DNA of 64,000 nt, from NCBI RefSeq assembly GCF_004027225.2, contig NC_044277.2, positions 30,724,995 to 30,788,994 on the forward strand, in the 5' to 3' direction. The DNA is from Strigops habroptila. Its lineage: Eukaryota > Chordata > Aves > Psittaciformes > Psittacidae. Numbering within the stretch: position 1 is the first letter of the stretch; each line of letters opens with the position of its first letter. Shown piece after piece: positions 1 through 9,553 of the stretch. The notes beneath the pieces are model-generated. The model saw only the letters and a list, made by a program, of their open reading frames with translations, made no database searches and was not told the origin of the DNA. Both the position numbers and the translations under genes were made by a program.

Positions 1-408
1 TTTTTCTTTCATACGGGAATGCAGAAAAACAAAGCAATGACTACCATAAAAGCTACCATGGAAATATCAGCACCCACAGACCTCTAAGCCAGATGTCATA
101 TTGGACACATTAACAGAGGCTACAATCAAGATCAGAATTAGCTGATGTCTGGATACACGCAAATTACTCAAGTCTTTTTTTTCTCATTCCCTTTGGAGCA
201 GAATGTTGAACTAAACAGACTCCACCCATTGATATGGTAATTCTTACTTATAGAACTCATTCATCCACATCGATGTTTTGGTCCTACTGCTTTCCATCAC
301 AAACCTATATCTAATCTTACAAAAAGCAAATGAAGGGTAAATAAGGTAAAGAACATCTTCCAGACAGCCAGACAGAAACTCAAAGTCCATCTGGAAATGA
401 TCCAACTC
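1..408. other. Intergenic, no feature seen
   Basis: AT-rich unique-looking sequence. I see no gene, RNA or recognisable repeat before the CR1 copy that follows. Confidence 0.6.
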
Positions 409-2212
409 AGAAGAATCTGAGGTCTGGGTTGAAAGGACCTTTGAAAGACCATCTAGTTCCAACCTCTCTGCCACAGGCAGAGACACCTTCCACTAGACCA
501 GGTTGCTCAAAGCCCCATCCAGCCTGGCGTTGAACACTGCCAAGGATAGGGCAGCCACAACTTCTCTGGGCAATCTGTGCCAGTGCCTCATCACCCTCAC
601 AGTAAAGAACTTCTTCCTAATATTTAACCTAAAGTCTCCCCTCTTCCAGTTTAAAGCCATTACCCTTTGTCCTATCCCTAAATACCCTCGTAAAATATCC
701 CTCTCCAGCTCTCTTGCCCCTTTAGGCACTGGAAGGCTGCTAGAAGGTCTCCCTGGAGACTTCTCCAGGCTGAACAACCCCAACTCTCTCAGCCTGTCTT
801 CACAGGAGAAGTGCTCCAGTCCTCTGATCATATATGTGGCCCTCCTCTGGACCTGCTTGGGCAGGTCCATGCCTTCCCTGGGCCTCAGCCAGGTCCATGT
901 CATGCTGAGGACCCCAGTGCTAAACACAGTACTCCAGGTGGAGCCTCATAAGAGTGGAGTAGAGGGGAAAGAATCATCTCCCTCAATCTGCTGGTCACAT
1001 TTCTTTTGATGAAGCCCAGGATACAGTTGGCTTTCTGAGCTGCAAATGCACACTGCTGGCACATGTTGAGCATTTCATCAACATACACCCCAAGTCTTTC
1101 CAGACAGGGCTGCTCTAAACCCATTCTCTGCCCAGCCCATACTTATGCTTGGGATTGCCCCAGCCTAGTTGCAAGACTTTGCGATTGGACTTGTTTAACT
1201 TCATGAGGTTCACACTGGCCTGCCTCTCCAGCCTTTCAAGGTCCCTCTTGATGGTATCCCTTCTCTCCAGCGTATCAACTGCACCACACAGTTTGGTGTC
1301 AACAGTAAACTTGCTGAGGGCACACTCAATCCCACTGTCCATGTTGCTGACAAACATGCTGAACAGTGCCCTGAGGAACACCACTTGTCACTAGTCTCCA
1401 ATTGCATGTTGAGCTGTGTTGCACTGTCAAGCTGTGTTGACTGCAACTCTTTGAGTGCAACTAGCCAGCCAATTCTTTATCCACCAAGTGGTCCATCTAT
1501 CAAATCCATGACTCTCCAATTTAGAGACAAGGATGCCGTGTAGGACAGGGTCAAACGCTTTGCACAAGTCAGATAGATGACGTCAGTTGCTCTCCCCTTA
1601 TCAACCAATGCTGTAACCTCTCCTAGAAGGCCAACAGATTTGTCAGGCATGATTTGCCCTTAGTGAAGCTATGTTGGCTATCACCAATCACCTAATTTTT
1701 CATGTGTCCTAGCATAGTTTCCAGGGGGATCTGCTCCATGAGCTTGCTCAGCAACGAGCTGAAACTGATCAGTCTATAGTTCCCCTGGTCTTCCTTTTTT
1801 CCCTTTTTAAAAATGGGGGTTATATTTCCCTTTTCCAGTCAGTGGGAATTTCACTAGACTGACACATCTTCTTAAATATGATGGACAGTATCTTGGCCAC
1901 TTCATCTGCCAGTTCGCTCAGGACCTGCAGATGCATCTTGTTAGGTTGCACGGACTCATGTACCTTCATGTTACTTGGATGATTTTGAACCTGACCTTCT
2001 CCTGCAGCGGGTAGTTCTTCATTCTCCCAGTCCCCACCTTTGCCTTCTGTGACTTTGGTGGTGTGGCTGGAGCTCTTGTCAGTGAAGACTGAGACAAACA
2101 AGTTGAATACTTCGGCCTTCTCCATGCCCCAGGTAACCAGGTCTCTTGTTTCCTTCCAAAGAGGGCCCGCATTTTCACTAGCCTTCCTCTTAGCACCAAC
2201 ATACCTATAGAA
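409..2212 (-). mobile_element. CR1 LINE, 5'-truncated, about 1.8 kb
   Basis: The longest CR1 copy in the window, on the minus strand, with its 3' end at the left. The + strand reads as the reverse complement of the typical avian CR1 3' region (GGTTGAAAGGACCT..., then the motif for three lines of first-line CR1 text). Further right the minus-strand frames carry degraded reverse-transcriptase ORF2 pieces: a fragment at 1820-2200 includes ADEVAK, a short run ending SVFT, and IPTDWKR. Frames change several times and stops interrupt them, so it is dead. Homology ends near 2212, well short of full length, as is usual for CR1. Confidence 0.93.
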
Positions 2213-3114
2213 GCTACAAAGACTTATAAAATCACAAGAAGTATGAAGAAAGAGAGCAAGGAATATTTTGCATATTTTTGTAACAAAAAAAAAATTAGAA
2301 ATCTTCAAAGGAAATCATCAAAATAATTCAAAACAAGGAAACACTATTCTTTGTGCTATGGTGATAGAAGTGTTGTAATAATTACCAATGCATACAGGTT
2401 TATAAGTTTAAAAAGTAACTCAGTAGGAAAAACAGAATAAAAATTTAAAGGCTACAAAACACAGTAATATTACTTGTAACTAAGATGAACATTGCCAGGA
2501 GCTTGAAAAATATTACCCAAAGAGAAATCATAATATAATTGCTTTATTATTATATTTCTAGCCCTTCAGTACTTGACATTCTTTGGGAGTTTGGGTGTGA
2601 TCCAATGAGACAATTCAAATGTCTACACACTAATGTCTACAAAGTCCAAAAAGCAAAGGCATTTGGACTTCCAACAGATTTTGAAATATTTAATATACAG
2701 GTTAGTGTACCTTTAAAATATAAGGCTTTCAGGATGCTCTCTCCTTAAGATTTCACGATTTTTCGCAAACCAGTTATCTAACTTGATTCCCAAGTTGAAA
2801 ACATATGCAAAGGTTTTAATTCTCACTTCATATATAAATGCTAGAGATTTTATTTCTAAGAATTCTACTAATATTACTGGTCTAAGAGACCAACAGGGCA
2901 TGGATGAATTGGAAAAAATGTGAGAAGTTTAGATAATTCCTCTGACCAAAAGCTATTTCCTTTTGGTAAACTGCAAAAGCAGTAATTTACATTAAAAAAA
3001 TATTACTATGAAATCATAGTGCACACCTAAATGAAAGAATCATAGTTTTGCTAACTCAAAACAATAGATACCTGGCAGAATAGGAGTCTGAAATACACTT
3101 TCAGTGCATATTGT
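2213..3114. other. Intergenic, no feature seen
   Basis: AT-rich DNA with only short chance reading frames and a homopolymer A run near 2285. No gene or clear repeat. Confidence 0.55.
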
Positions 3115-3183
3115 CTCATAATTTAGGTTGGGAGGGACTTTTTCAGGTCATCTGGCTCAGCCCTATGCTTAAACCAAGGCTTT
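3115..3183 (-). mobile_element. Short CR1 3'-end fragment
   Basis: About 70 bases (AGGTTGGGAGGGACTTTTTC and the following TCATCTGGCTCAG) match the reverse complement of a CR1 3' end. It is diverged and lacks the terminal octamer repeats. Confidence 0.6.
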
Positions 3184-4445
3184 TGGTTTCAATGAGGTCA
3201 CTGTATTTGTCAGACATTCCATTAGAAAGCAGAGATCTTACTCTCAAACTGTAACGTGACAAATCCTAGTGTAAACAACAGGAGAAAGAGTTCTGAGAGG
3301 TATTTCCTCTCTTCTTTATTTTTTTTTTTTTTTAAGAGAGATTCTCACACATCACCACAACAGATAACTGAACTGTAGGAAAGAAAAAAACCCAAAAAGT
3401 CTGAACCAGAAAAGGATACTGAATAGCACCCCAAGTCTTGTAGCATGACAAAGAAACTGGGTGAGTGAATTGAATGTAGATGTTTTTAATGTTCACCATT
3501 GATCTATAGCACTCTTGCACCTTTTATTGATGCTGATGACACTCCACTGTAAAGCCGGCATGTTCCTTGCTTTAACTGTTATATGGTCCCTGCACAGTTA
3601 AGACTGTAAACCAGAAGTGCCCAGAAGGTTGGAGTGCAAGGGTCAATGTACTTAAGTTACTACATTCAATGCTGGTCTTAGGCACTAGGGTAATTGGCAT
3701 ACAAGCCACGTATTCCAAGATAAAAGCATAAAACTCTGCACTTTGGCAGAATGTTCTTTAGAGCCATACTTAGAGAGAAGTAGTATCCAAATACTACTTC
3801 AGAGTACATACAGGATGGATATTAAAATTGCTATAGTAACTTGATGACCACTGGCAACAGAGTTCCATCAAGTCCTTAATAAACTCTTAACAAATTATTC
3901 TTGTTACCTTTTCTTACTGTCTTTTTTATTTCAGGAAATAACTGCATAGGAAATAACTTACTAGTGAATTGCATTTCCAGTAAGAGACTGAAATTACAAA
4001 TGTTTAGTGACTGATACTACAAGACATTTCAAAAGCTAACATTCTTTCTTTAAAGTTACAGTTAAAGAAATACACCTTTTTATGCATGTTACCCTGACAT
4101 TGCCTATCCTAAAAATAGCTTTTCTTCAAAGAGATGGTAAAATAGGTGGATAAGGCCAGTCAGATCACTTGCTGTTTCAGCAAATTGCTGAGAAGCTCCA
4201 AATTCTTGAGATTTTACTCCACTGATTACAAGGCAAACAAAGCAAGCATTGCAACTTTGAAAGGAATACCTCTTAGTCTGATACTTGCTTTCAACAAAGG
4301 AGAGCAGGTCTATGACTCATAATGGATGGCCAAAGGCAATGTTTTTTGATTCCACTGACCTTTCAACACTCTAAGGACAGGAAGTATAAATCTAATGATT
4401 ATGTCACGGGCTGCTAGACTAGACACTAGAAGACTGCTTTTTATA
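3184..4445. other. Intergenic, no feature seen
   Basis: AT-rich with a poly-T run near 3318. I see no gene. The right edge is the insertion site of the endogenous retrovirus. Confidence 0.55.
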
Positions 4446-4451
4446 GGGAAT
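4446..4451. repeat. Target-site duplication, left copy (GGGAAT)
   Basis: Six bases immediately before the 5' LTR, repeated exactly after the 3' LTR. A 6-bp duplication is what alpha- and betaretroviral integrases usually make. Confidence 0.93.
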
Positions 4452-4776
4452 TGTAGGTAGTTAAGGTCTGGCGGCCGGAAGATATCGCGATGTACGGAAA
4501 GAGAGAGCCCCTCCCCGGATACTCTTACAAGCCCCATAGCATGGAGAAGGGAATTGTGGGGCAAGGCTCGGCAATACCATAAAAGGTAAAAATTGTTAAC
4601 CTGCCTTCTGATTGGGTCAGCACAGGTACTTCCGTGTGGCCGAAAGGCATATAATGCCTGCTGTTGTTTAATAAAACGCTATTTGGTCATCCTCCATATT
4701 GGTGTCTGTGATCTCTAGCCCTAAGCCAGGGGGTTGGCTTAGTTCTGCAAGTCTTGGCTGAAGCAACGCAGCAACA
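4452..4776 (+). repeat. ERV 5' LTR (325 bp)
   Basis: Begins TGTAGGTAG and ends GCAGCAACA. It is identical to the 3' LTR except for one extra G in a G-run near 4731 (CCAGGGGGTT here, CCAGGGGTT there). A TATA-like TATAAT lies at 4650-4655 and an AATAAA polyadenylation signal at 4670-4675, only about 15 bp apart. The R region is therefore probably short, as in compact avian retroviral LTRs. The sequence is clearly richer in CpG than the host DNA around it. Confidence 0.95.
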
Positions 4777-4778
4777 AG

Positions 4779-4796
4779 TGGTGATCCCGACGTGAC
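4779..4796 (+). promoter_or_regulatory. Retroviral primer binding site, tRNA-Trp type
   Basis: TGGTGATCCCGACGTGAC begins two bases after the LTR terminal CA. It matches the 3' end complement of tRNA-Trp used by avian alpharetroviruses, with one or two differences. The gag start codon follows only 32 bases later, so the untranslated leader is very short. Confidence 0.85.
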
Positions 4797-4828
4797 TCGT
4801 TCGGAGGGCAGAGGTGTAGCTCACGAGC

Positions 4829-5500
4829 ATGGATGTAACGATTAAGGTACTGAAAACGTTGGCAAAGGACTTTAAGATTTGTATCAAATCTGGCAGCATT
4901 AAGGCGTGCCTGGAATCTTTGATTCACAGTGGGGTGCTTGGTCACCCTGCTCAGATATTTAATTCAAAAAATTGGCCACAACTTAAGCAGACACTGATTG
5001 AGCAGGCACTGGCGGGAAAGCCAGAAGCCCTCGTCACTCTGGGAAAGTTGTTGGCCTTATTGCAGTTGGCTCGGCAAGATCAGGAGGCATGGGGGGCGGC
5101 GCAGTTATACTTGCGGGGAGCCGCGCTTGAAACTGCGCCTCACACTACGACAGCGGTAGTGCAGACTGGCGAGCCTGGTGGGGAGGACAGGGTGGAGGAC
5201 AAGTCTATGGAGGAGCAGCCTGAGACGCAGGCATTTCCTGTTACTGAGCCTGAAAAGGAGCCCCCTGCGACCGGTGCGCAGGGAGGGGTCGCGCGGACGG
5301 AGCCCCCTGCACCACCAGCATATCCGTGGGGGGAGTTAGAGGATGTTGTGGCTCATCTTAACGAGGAATGTCTTAAAGGGGACGCTGCAGACAGGGGCGG
5401 CAAGTCTGTAGCCCGTCTCAACAAGGAGTGTCTCTTAAAGGGGACGCCGCAGTTAGGGGCGGCGAGTCTGGGCCGAATGAACCAAAAAATCAGAATCTGA
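4829..5500 (+). pseudogene. ERV gag remnant, matrix and late-domain part
   Basis: An open frame of 223 codons begins at the first ATG after the primer site and takes the gag position. Residues 1 to about 95 look like a small helical matrix domain. A Pro/Glu-rich linker follows, with a PPxY late-budding motif (PPAY) at residues 162-165. In exogenous relatives such motifs recruit NEDD4-type ligases for budding. After the motif lies a 20-residue tandem repeat (NEEC.. and NKEC..). The second repeat has two extra bases (TCTCTT against TCTT), which shift the frame and end the ORF at 5500. The capsid continues in another frame from 5428. The protein is therefore truncated before capsid. The reading as gag rests on position, the late motif and the downstream capsid. 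Retention of this region could reflect a need for packaging sequence rather than protein. Confidence 0.82.
5354..5475 (+). repeat. Two-copy tandem repeat inside gag, 60-nt unit
   Basis: Copy one is 5354-5413 and copy two 5414-5475. They share AAGGGGACGC and GGGGCGGC blocks and differ mainly by transitions. Copy two carries an extra dinucleotide near 5430, which is the cause of the gag frame break. The unit is a multiple of three, so the duplication itself kept the frame. Confidence 0.85.
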
Positions 5501-6234
5501 ATCCCCTAGATGCGCTCCCAGGCATGGTACTGAGGCATCTAGACGACGATGAATTGTTAGACCTGGGATTGAGACGTGTGGGTGGCGGTGACGTAGGACC
5601 CTTTGGGGCGCGGAAGAAGGAACGCAGTACCCCAAAGGAACAAACGGCGTGGCGGGAATGGCGGGGAGGTGGGCGTGAAATGCGTTCTGACTCTGAGTCA
5701 GAAAATGAGGAAGCTATGATGAGTGGCGCTGGACCTCCTCAGGGCTCGGGTGCCGGGGAAAAGAGGTATAAAACACCGAGGGACCTTATGGAGGAACTTG
5801 CCAAAGCGATGCGTATGCTGAAGGCACAGACAAAGATACAGAGACGCACCTTGGAGCAGCTGGGCGAAACCCCGCCCCCTGTGGCGCAGCCAAATTGGAA
5901 CTTGATTGCGAAAGACTGTGTGCTAAGTGGCGTAACCCTAGAAGCCCTACCCGCGGCCACGCCTCCACAGGCGTTCCCTGTTCAGGTTGGGCCACAAGGA
6001 GGAGCTATGTGGACGCCCCTAGACGCTAAGTTGGTTCAGGCCCTTCACAAGGCAATAAAAGAGGAAGGTTTGTCGAGCGAAACCATAGCTATGCTGCTCG
6101 ACTCCACCCACGTCCAGCCACTAGCCCCTGCCGATGCTAGGCAGCTGGCAAGGGCGGTGCTAACTGGCCCGCTGTTCCTTCTTTGGAAGGAGGTGTGGTA
6201 TCTCGACCTGCAAGCCAACAAACTAATATTTTAA
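5428..6234 (+). pseudogene. ERV gag remnant, spacer and capsid N-terminus
   Basis: Open frame in a different phase from the first gag piece and overlapping it by 73 bases. The ATG at 5428 is probably not a natural start. Residues about 116-146 form a charged helix likely to be a coiled coil (DLMEELAKAMRML). Around residues 182-186 (AFPVQ) is a plausible protease cleavage point before capsid. From residue 194 (MWTPLDAKL) the sequence resembles a retroviral capsid N-terminal domain. The frame reaches only a LFLLWKE stretch near 6189 and then enters unrelated residues and a stop at 6232-6234. The rest of capsid and nucleocapsid (no CCHC zinc knuckle is present) is missing, because the sequence jumps to integrase. 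Confidence 0.82.
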
Positions 6235-6488
6235 GTCGAGCCCTGTTAGCTTTAAATCACTATGTTAGAGGACACGAACAGTACTCGCCAATGGAAAAAC
6301 AGTATCTAAAACAACAAGTAGCTACCTTTCCCCAGGTGCGTGTTAAATTTCCAGGGGAACTACAGTGGGAATCCGGGTGGAGGCTGCGTACAATTGGAAG
6401 AGGGTATGCAGCGGTAGAAAAGGAGGGATTGCTGAGATGGGTGCCTAGCAGGTGTATTAGGGAGGAATTAAAGGAGACAGATAACTGA
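6183..6488 (+). pseudogene. ERV pol remnant, integrase C-terminal domain
   Basis: A 101-codon frame covering only the end of pol. Residues about 20-35 (LSRALLALNHYVRG) match the end of the integrase catalytic core. The rest matches the C-terminal SH3-like DNA-binding domain, with GRGYAAV and WVPSR motifs, and a natural stop at 6486-6488. The catalytic D,D,E residues, protease, reverse transcriptase and RNase H are absent. The join to capsid lies near 6183-6192 and is out of frame with gag, so no fusion is expected. The clean stop in the expected place suggests the deletion is internal and the pol end is otherwise little damaged. Confidence 0.85.
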
Positions 6489-6522
6489 TAATCATGCAAT
6501 CAGAATAAAACTAATGAAAATT

Positions 6523-6540
6523 GTGAGTTCTTGTCCGCAG
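6523..6540 (+). promoter_or_regulatory. Likely env splice acceptor
   Basis: GAGTTCTTGTCCGCAG ends at 6540, just after pol and before a possible env start ATG at 6587. A subgenomic env acceptor is expected here. No matching donor was identified with confidence. Confidence 0.45.
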
Positions 6541-6617
6541 GACTGGATTGTCGGACGCCCTCGCAACCCGTACGTCTAAGTGACGAATGAAGATGACAAG
6601 TAAGAGGATCAGACCTG

Positions 6618-6821
6618 ATGTTTCTACAGCAAGGGGGAGTGTGCGCTGCACTAGAGGAAGAGTGTTGTGTATATGCAGACCACACCGGAATAGTAAGAGA
6701 CACTATGGCTAAATTGCGGAAAGGTTTGGAAAAACGAAAGAGGGAACGAGAGGCACAGCAAGGTTGGTTTACGTCATGGTTTAACCATTCACCATGGCTG
6801 ACCACCCTGATATCTACCTAA
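6618..6821 (+). pseudogene. ERV env remnant, transmembrane subunit ectodomain
   Basis: A 67-codon frame matching the middle of a retroviral TM subunit. It carries a C-x6-CC motif (residues 9, 16 and 17), typical of gamma- and alpha-type envelopes that bond covalently to the surface subunit. A charged helix and the membrane-proximal [11 protein letters not shown] region follow. The surface subunit, furin site and fusion peptide are missing. A possible env ATG at 6587 starts a short frame in another phase, so a deletion joins the env start to the TM core out of frame. A stop at 6819-6821 cuts the protein just before the membrane anchor, which continues in another frame. It cannot make a functional envelope. 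Confidence 0.85.
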
Positions 6822-6910
6822 TGGGACCAATCACAATGATTGTGATAGCAGTGATTTTTGGACCCTGTCAAGCTCGTTTCATTTGTTACAAGCCGACTAG
6901 AGAGTGTTAG
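6821..6910 (+). pseudogene. ERV env remnant, membrane anchor and tail
   Basis: From 6821 a different frame encodes a hydrophobic span (ITMIVIAVIFGPC) and a short tail ending at 6908-6910. It is the normal continuation of TM, so a small frameshift near 6816-6821 separates ectodomain from anchor. Confidence 0.75.
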
Positions 6911-7179
6911 CATTATGTTAATGGCACATTAGCGATTGCTCTAAGACTGTTTCCGTTTAAAACTCCCTTTAGCTATCCCTAGTTATACACCACTATTCTC
7001 AGTTGTCCCCCAGTTATCTTGTTTAGCGTGCCTTATATTCTCTATTTAAACTTATGATGTATATTTCTAGATTGCTGTAAAAAATAACATAGAAACGGCA
7101 CACATTTACTAGGTTTGCACCCAAGTTTTATGATATGTATTTTTAGGATTGTTTTATCTTAATCACTTTATTTGTGCAT
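6911..7179 (+). other. ERV 3' untranslated region
   Basis: AT-rich sequence between the env stop and the polypurine tract. I see no open frame of note and no recognised transport element, though one could lie here. Confidence 0.6.
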
Positions 7180-7192
7180 AGGGAGGGGGAAA
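7180..7192 (+). promoter_or_regulatory. ERV polypurine tract
   Basis: AGGGAGGGGGAAA-type purine run directly abutting the TG of the 3' LTR. This is where plus-strand synthesis is primed in retroviruses. Confidence 0.9.
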
Positions 7193-7516
7193 TGTAGGTA
7201 GTTAAGGTCTGGCGGCCGGAAGATATCGCGATGTACGGAAAGAGAGAGCCCCTCCCCGGATACTCTTACAAGCCCCATAGCATGGAGAAGGGAATTGTGG
7301 GGCAAGGCTCGGCAATACCATAAAAGGTAAAAATTGTTAACCTGCCTTCTGATTGGGTCAGCACAGGTACTTCCGTGTGGCCGAAAGGCATATAATGCCT
7401 GCTGTTGTTTAATAAAACGCTATTTGGTCATCCTCCATATTGGTGTCTGTGATCTCTAGCCCTAAGCCAGGGGTTGGCTTAGTTCTGCAAGTCTTGGCTG
7501 AAGCAACGCAGCAACA
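7193..7516 (+). repeat. ERV 3' LTR (324 bp)
   Basis: Same as the 5' LTR apart from one G fewer in a G-run near 7470. TATAAT is at 7391-7396 and AATAAA at 7411-7416. Followed directly by the right-hand GGGAAT duplication. Confidence 0.95.
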
Positions 7517-7522
7517 GGGAAT
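7517..7522. repeat. Target-site duplication, right copy (GGGAAT)
   Basis: Exact repeat of the six bases before the 5' LTR. Confidence 0.93.
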
Positions 7523-9149
7523 AAAATAAAAGAGAGCAAATTAGTAGCATAATATGGAATTTCACACAATAATTATAAACTTAACGAACTCTTCTGCAAA
7601 GTTTAAATATTTGTAACTCTCTTACAGTACAACTGCTCTCACAGGAACTCTAATAATGACAAAATCACAAGTTATAGACTAAGTGGTAAAAAAAATATTT
7701 CTGTTCTGATATATTTGCTATACATTTCACTAAATACATCACTGATTACATCTGTACACTTCAACGTACTTATATCCTGCAGGTCTATCAGCAGTATCAT
7801 TACTCAGCAACTTGTATTTTGTTCAATGCCTAACTCAAAATATGTATGAAACAACCATTTTTGTTTCAACATTTTTAATATTGAACACTTTAAATGCAAT
7901 AAAAATGTGATTTAAGTTTCTGATAATGGATTCCATTTTTCTAGACAGTTGTTAATACTTCTTGTACTACTTCACCCAACAGATCTTCAGTTCTATTCTG
8001 ACTACTGGGCCAACTTCATTAGGAAGAGCGATGCCAACCTGGGTGAGCCTGTCCTGATACAGTGGACAAAGAGTAGGTCAGTGGGGGAAAGGACTGTGAA
8101 TCCTGTTAAAAAGTGTAAGTAATTAAACATAAGTTTCCCATGTTTTAAGTACATTAACATACAAAAAAATCATCTTCATTTCCTATTCATTTTTGTGTTT
8201 ATGTTCACTGGTATGATTTGAATAACACGAACATAACTGTTTTTACAGCAGCAGAGGAGCCCCAAACAACTAAATCCTAAATAGCAACACAATTTACCCA
8301 ATAACAAGTTGGTAAAGCCCCCTTTGAACCTCTTATTTAAACATCTTTCCACATAATTTAAAAACCTTCTAATGTCAAAGGTCTTCTCCTCTGTCTTTAT
8401 CAGTACTTCCCCACCACCCTGATTGCAAGGCAGTAAAAAGCAAGCTAAGAAGACTGAGGAAGACCACAGGCAAGAAAGAAACTCAAAAGAAAAGAAACCC
8501 ACAAACATTCATGGTTAGATTTAGGATCACAGTTCCTGAAAGTTTTTTTGCCAATATACCCAGCCTGAAAAATTGCAGGGACACAGGAAATGTAATCACA
8601 GAAGCCACCCTCAAGGGCAAAAAGCCAGTAGCAAGAATCGGTAATGTTGGAAGGTTTATGGAGACGGTACCTGTTTTTCAGCATGTCAGTGGTTTCAACA
8701 GTAATAAATCAAAGACTACCGCTCTCTTCTACAACGACAACACTGGGGGAACAAGCTGAAAGTCAAAATAAAAATGAAAAATTCTATTTTTGGTTTAACA
8801 AATATGAGACAAGAAGTATGAATAAGAAATACCTCAAAAAGAAACTGAATCATATCAGTGTACCAAGGCATGAGTTGCTTTTATGTCAGACACCTTCTCT
8901 GAACAGCTCCACTAGTCAGCCAACTAGTTCATCTAATCCAGGCTGAGGTACAGATCATAACTCTCATCCAACTTACAGTCAGATGATCTAAAGAACTCCC
9001 TGCTTTGACTATGCCATCTGAAAGGCAGGAAAAAAGACAGTGACAGACTCGAAATTCTAATTCCTTCTAAATACCTCCTTTAGTAATATCAACCCTGCAT
9101 TGCAGTATAGGATTATAACACCATAAATGTATGTTGAAAAAAACCCAAA
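7523..9149. other. Intergenic, one possible exon inside
   Basis: AT-rich sequence without a recognisable gene. It contains the candidate exon at 7983-8114, described separately. Overlapping reading frames on both strands at 8445-8950 look like chance. Confidence 0.5.
7983..8114 (+). other. Possible exon of unknown gene
   Basis: A 132-bp segment less AT-rich than its flanks. It follows a good acceptor (TACTTCACCCAACAG, ending 7982) and precedes a consensus donor (GTAAGT, 8115-8120). One frame is open across the whole segment (containing FYSDYWANFIRKSD and GEPVLIQWTK) and gives phase 1 at both ends, the pattern of a skippable exon. I do not recognise the peptide. No partner exon was found. It could be a relic of an old repeat or a chance match. 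Confidence 0.3.
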
Positions 9150-9553
9150 TTATAGAATCATAGAGTGGTTTGGGTTGAAGGGACTTTTAAAAATCATCTA
9201 GTTCCAACCCCCTGTCACACACAGGGACACCTTCCACTGGACCAGGTTATTCAAAGCCCCATCCAGCCTGACCTTGGAACACTTCCAGGGATGGGGTAGC
9301 CACAACCTCTCTGGGCAACCTGTGCCAGTGCCTCACTACCCTCACAAGTAAATAACTTCTTAATATTTAGTCTAAAATCTCTCCTCTTTCAGTTTACTCA
9401 GACTCTCTCAGTCTGTCTTCATAGGAGAGGTGCTCCAGCCCTCTGATCATATATGTGGCCCTCCTCTGGAGCTGCTTGGGCAAGTCCATGTTTTTCTTTT
9501 GCTGGGGGCCCCAGAGCTGAACACAGTATTTCAGGTGGGGTCTTGTGACCTAA
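9150..9553 (-). mobile_element. CR1 LINE fragment with internal deletion
   Basis: Reverse-complement CR1 3' end starting at ATAGAATCATAGAGTGG and running to the GGTGGGGTCTTGTGACC block. The middle (around 9385-9400) skips sequence that other copies carry, so it has an internal deletion. Confidence 0.92.

Larger units (their letters stand above)
4446..7522 (+). mobile_element. Young internally deleted endogenous retrovirus
   Basis: A complete provirus-like unit of 3065 bp between 4452 and 7516, flanked by the 6-bp target duplication GGGAAT (4446-4451 and 7517-7522). Order: 5' LTR, tRNA-Trp-type primer site, gag remnant, integrase C-terminus, env transmembrane remnant, polypurine tract, 3' LTR. 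The LTRs start TG, end CA and differ by one base, so insertion is recent. The coding part is only about 2.1 kb and lacks most of capsid, nucleocapsid, protease, reverse transcriptase, most of integrase and the env surface subunit. No product could be complete. The layout and size recall the defective ART-CH-type elements known in chicken. The primer site suggests alpharetrovirus-like affinity, but family placement is inference. Confidence 0.95.

Noticed and set aside
493-2308. Minus-strand open frames as host genes
   Set aside because: They are pieces of the CR1 ORF2 and shadow frames of the same repeat.
5428-5500. A programmed gag frameshift
   Set aside because: The phase change is explained by two extra bases in the second copy of a tandem repeat. 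There is no slippery heptamer with a structure at this point.
4452-7516. A replication-competent retrovirus
   Set aside because: Protease, reverse transcriptase, most integrase, nucleocapsid and env surface subunit are absent, and remaining frames are broken.
8445-8946. Overlapping frames of 79-110 codons on both strands
   Set aside because: No motif, no splice context and chance-length in both directions.
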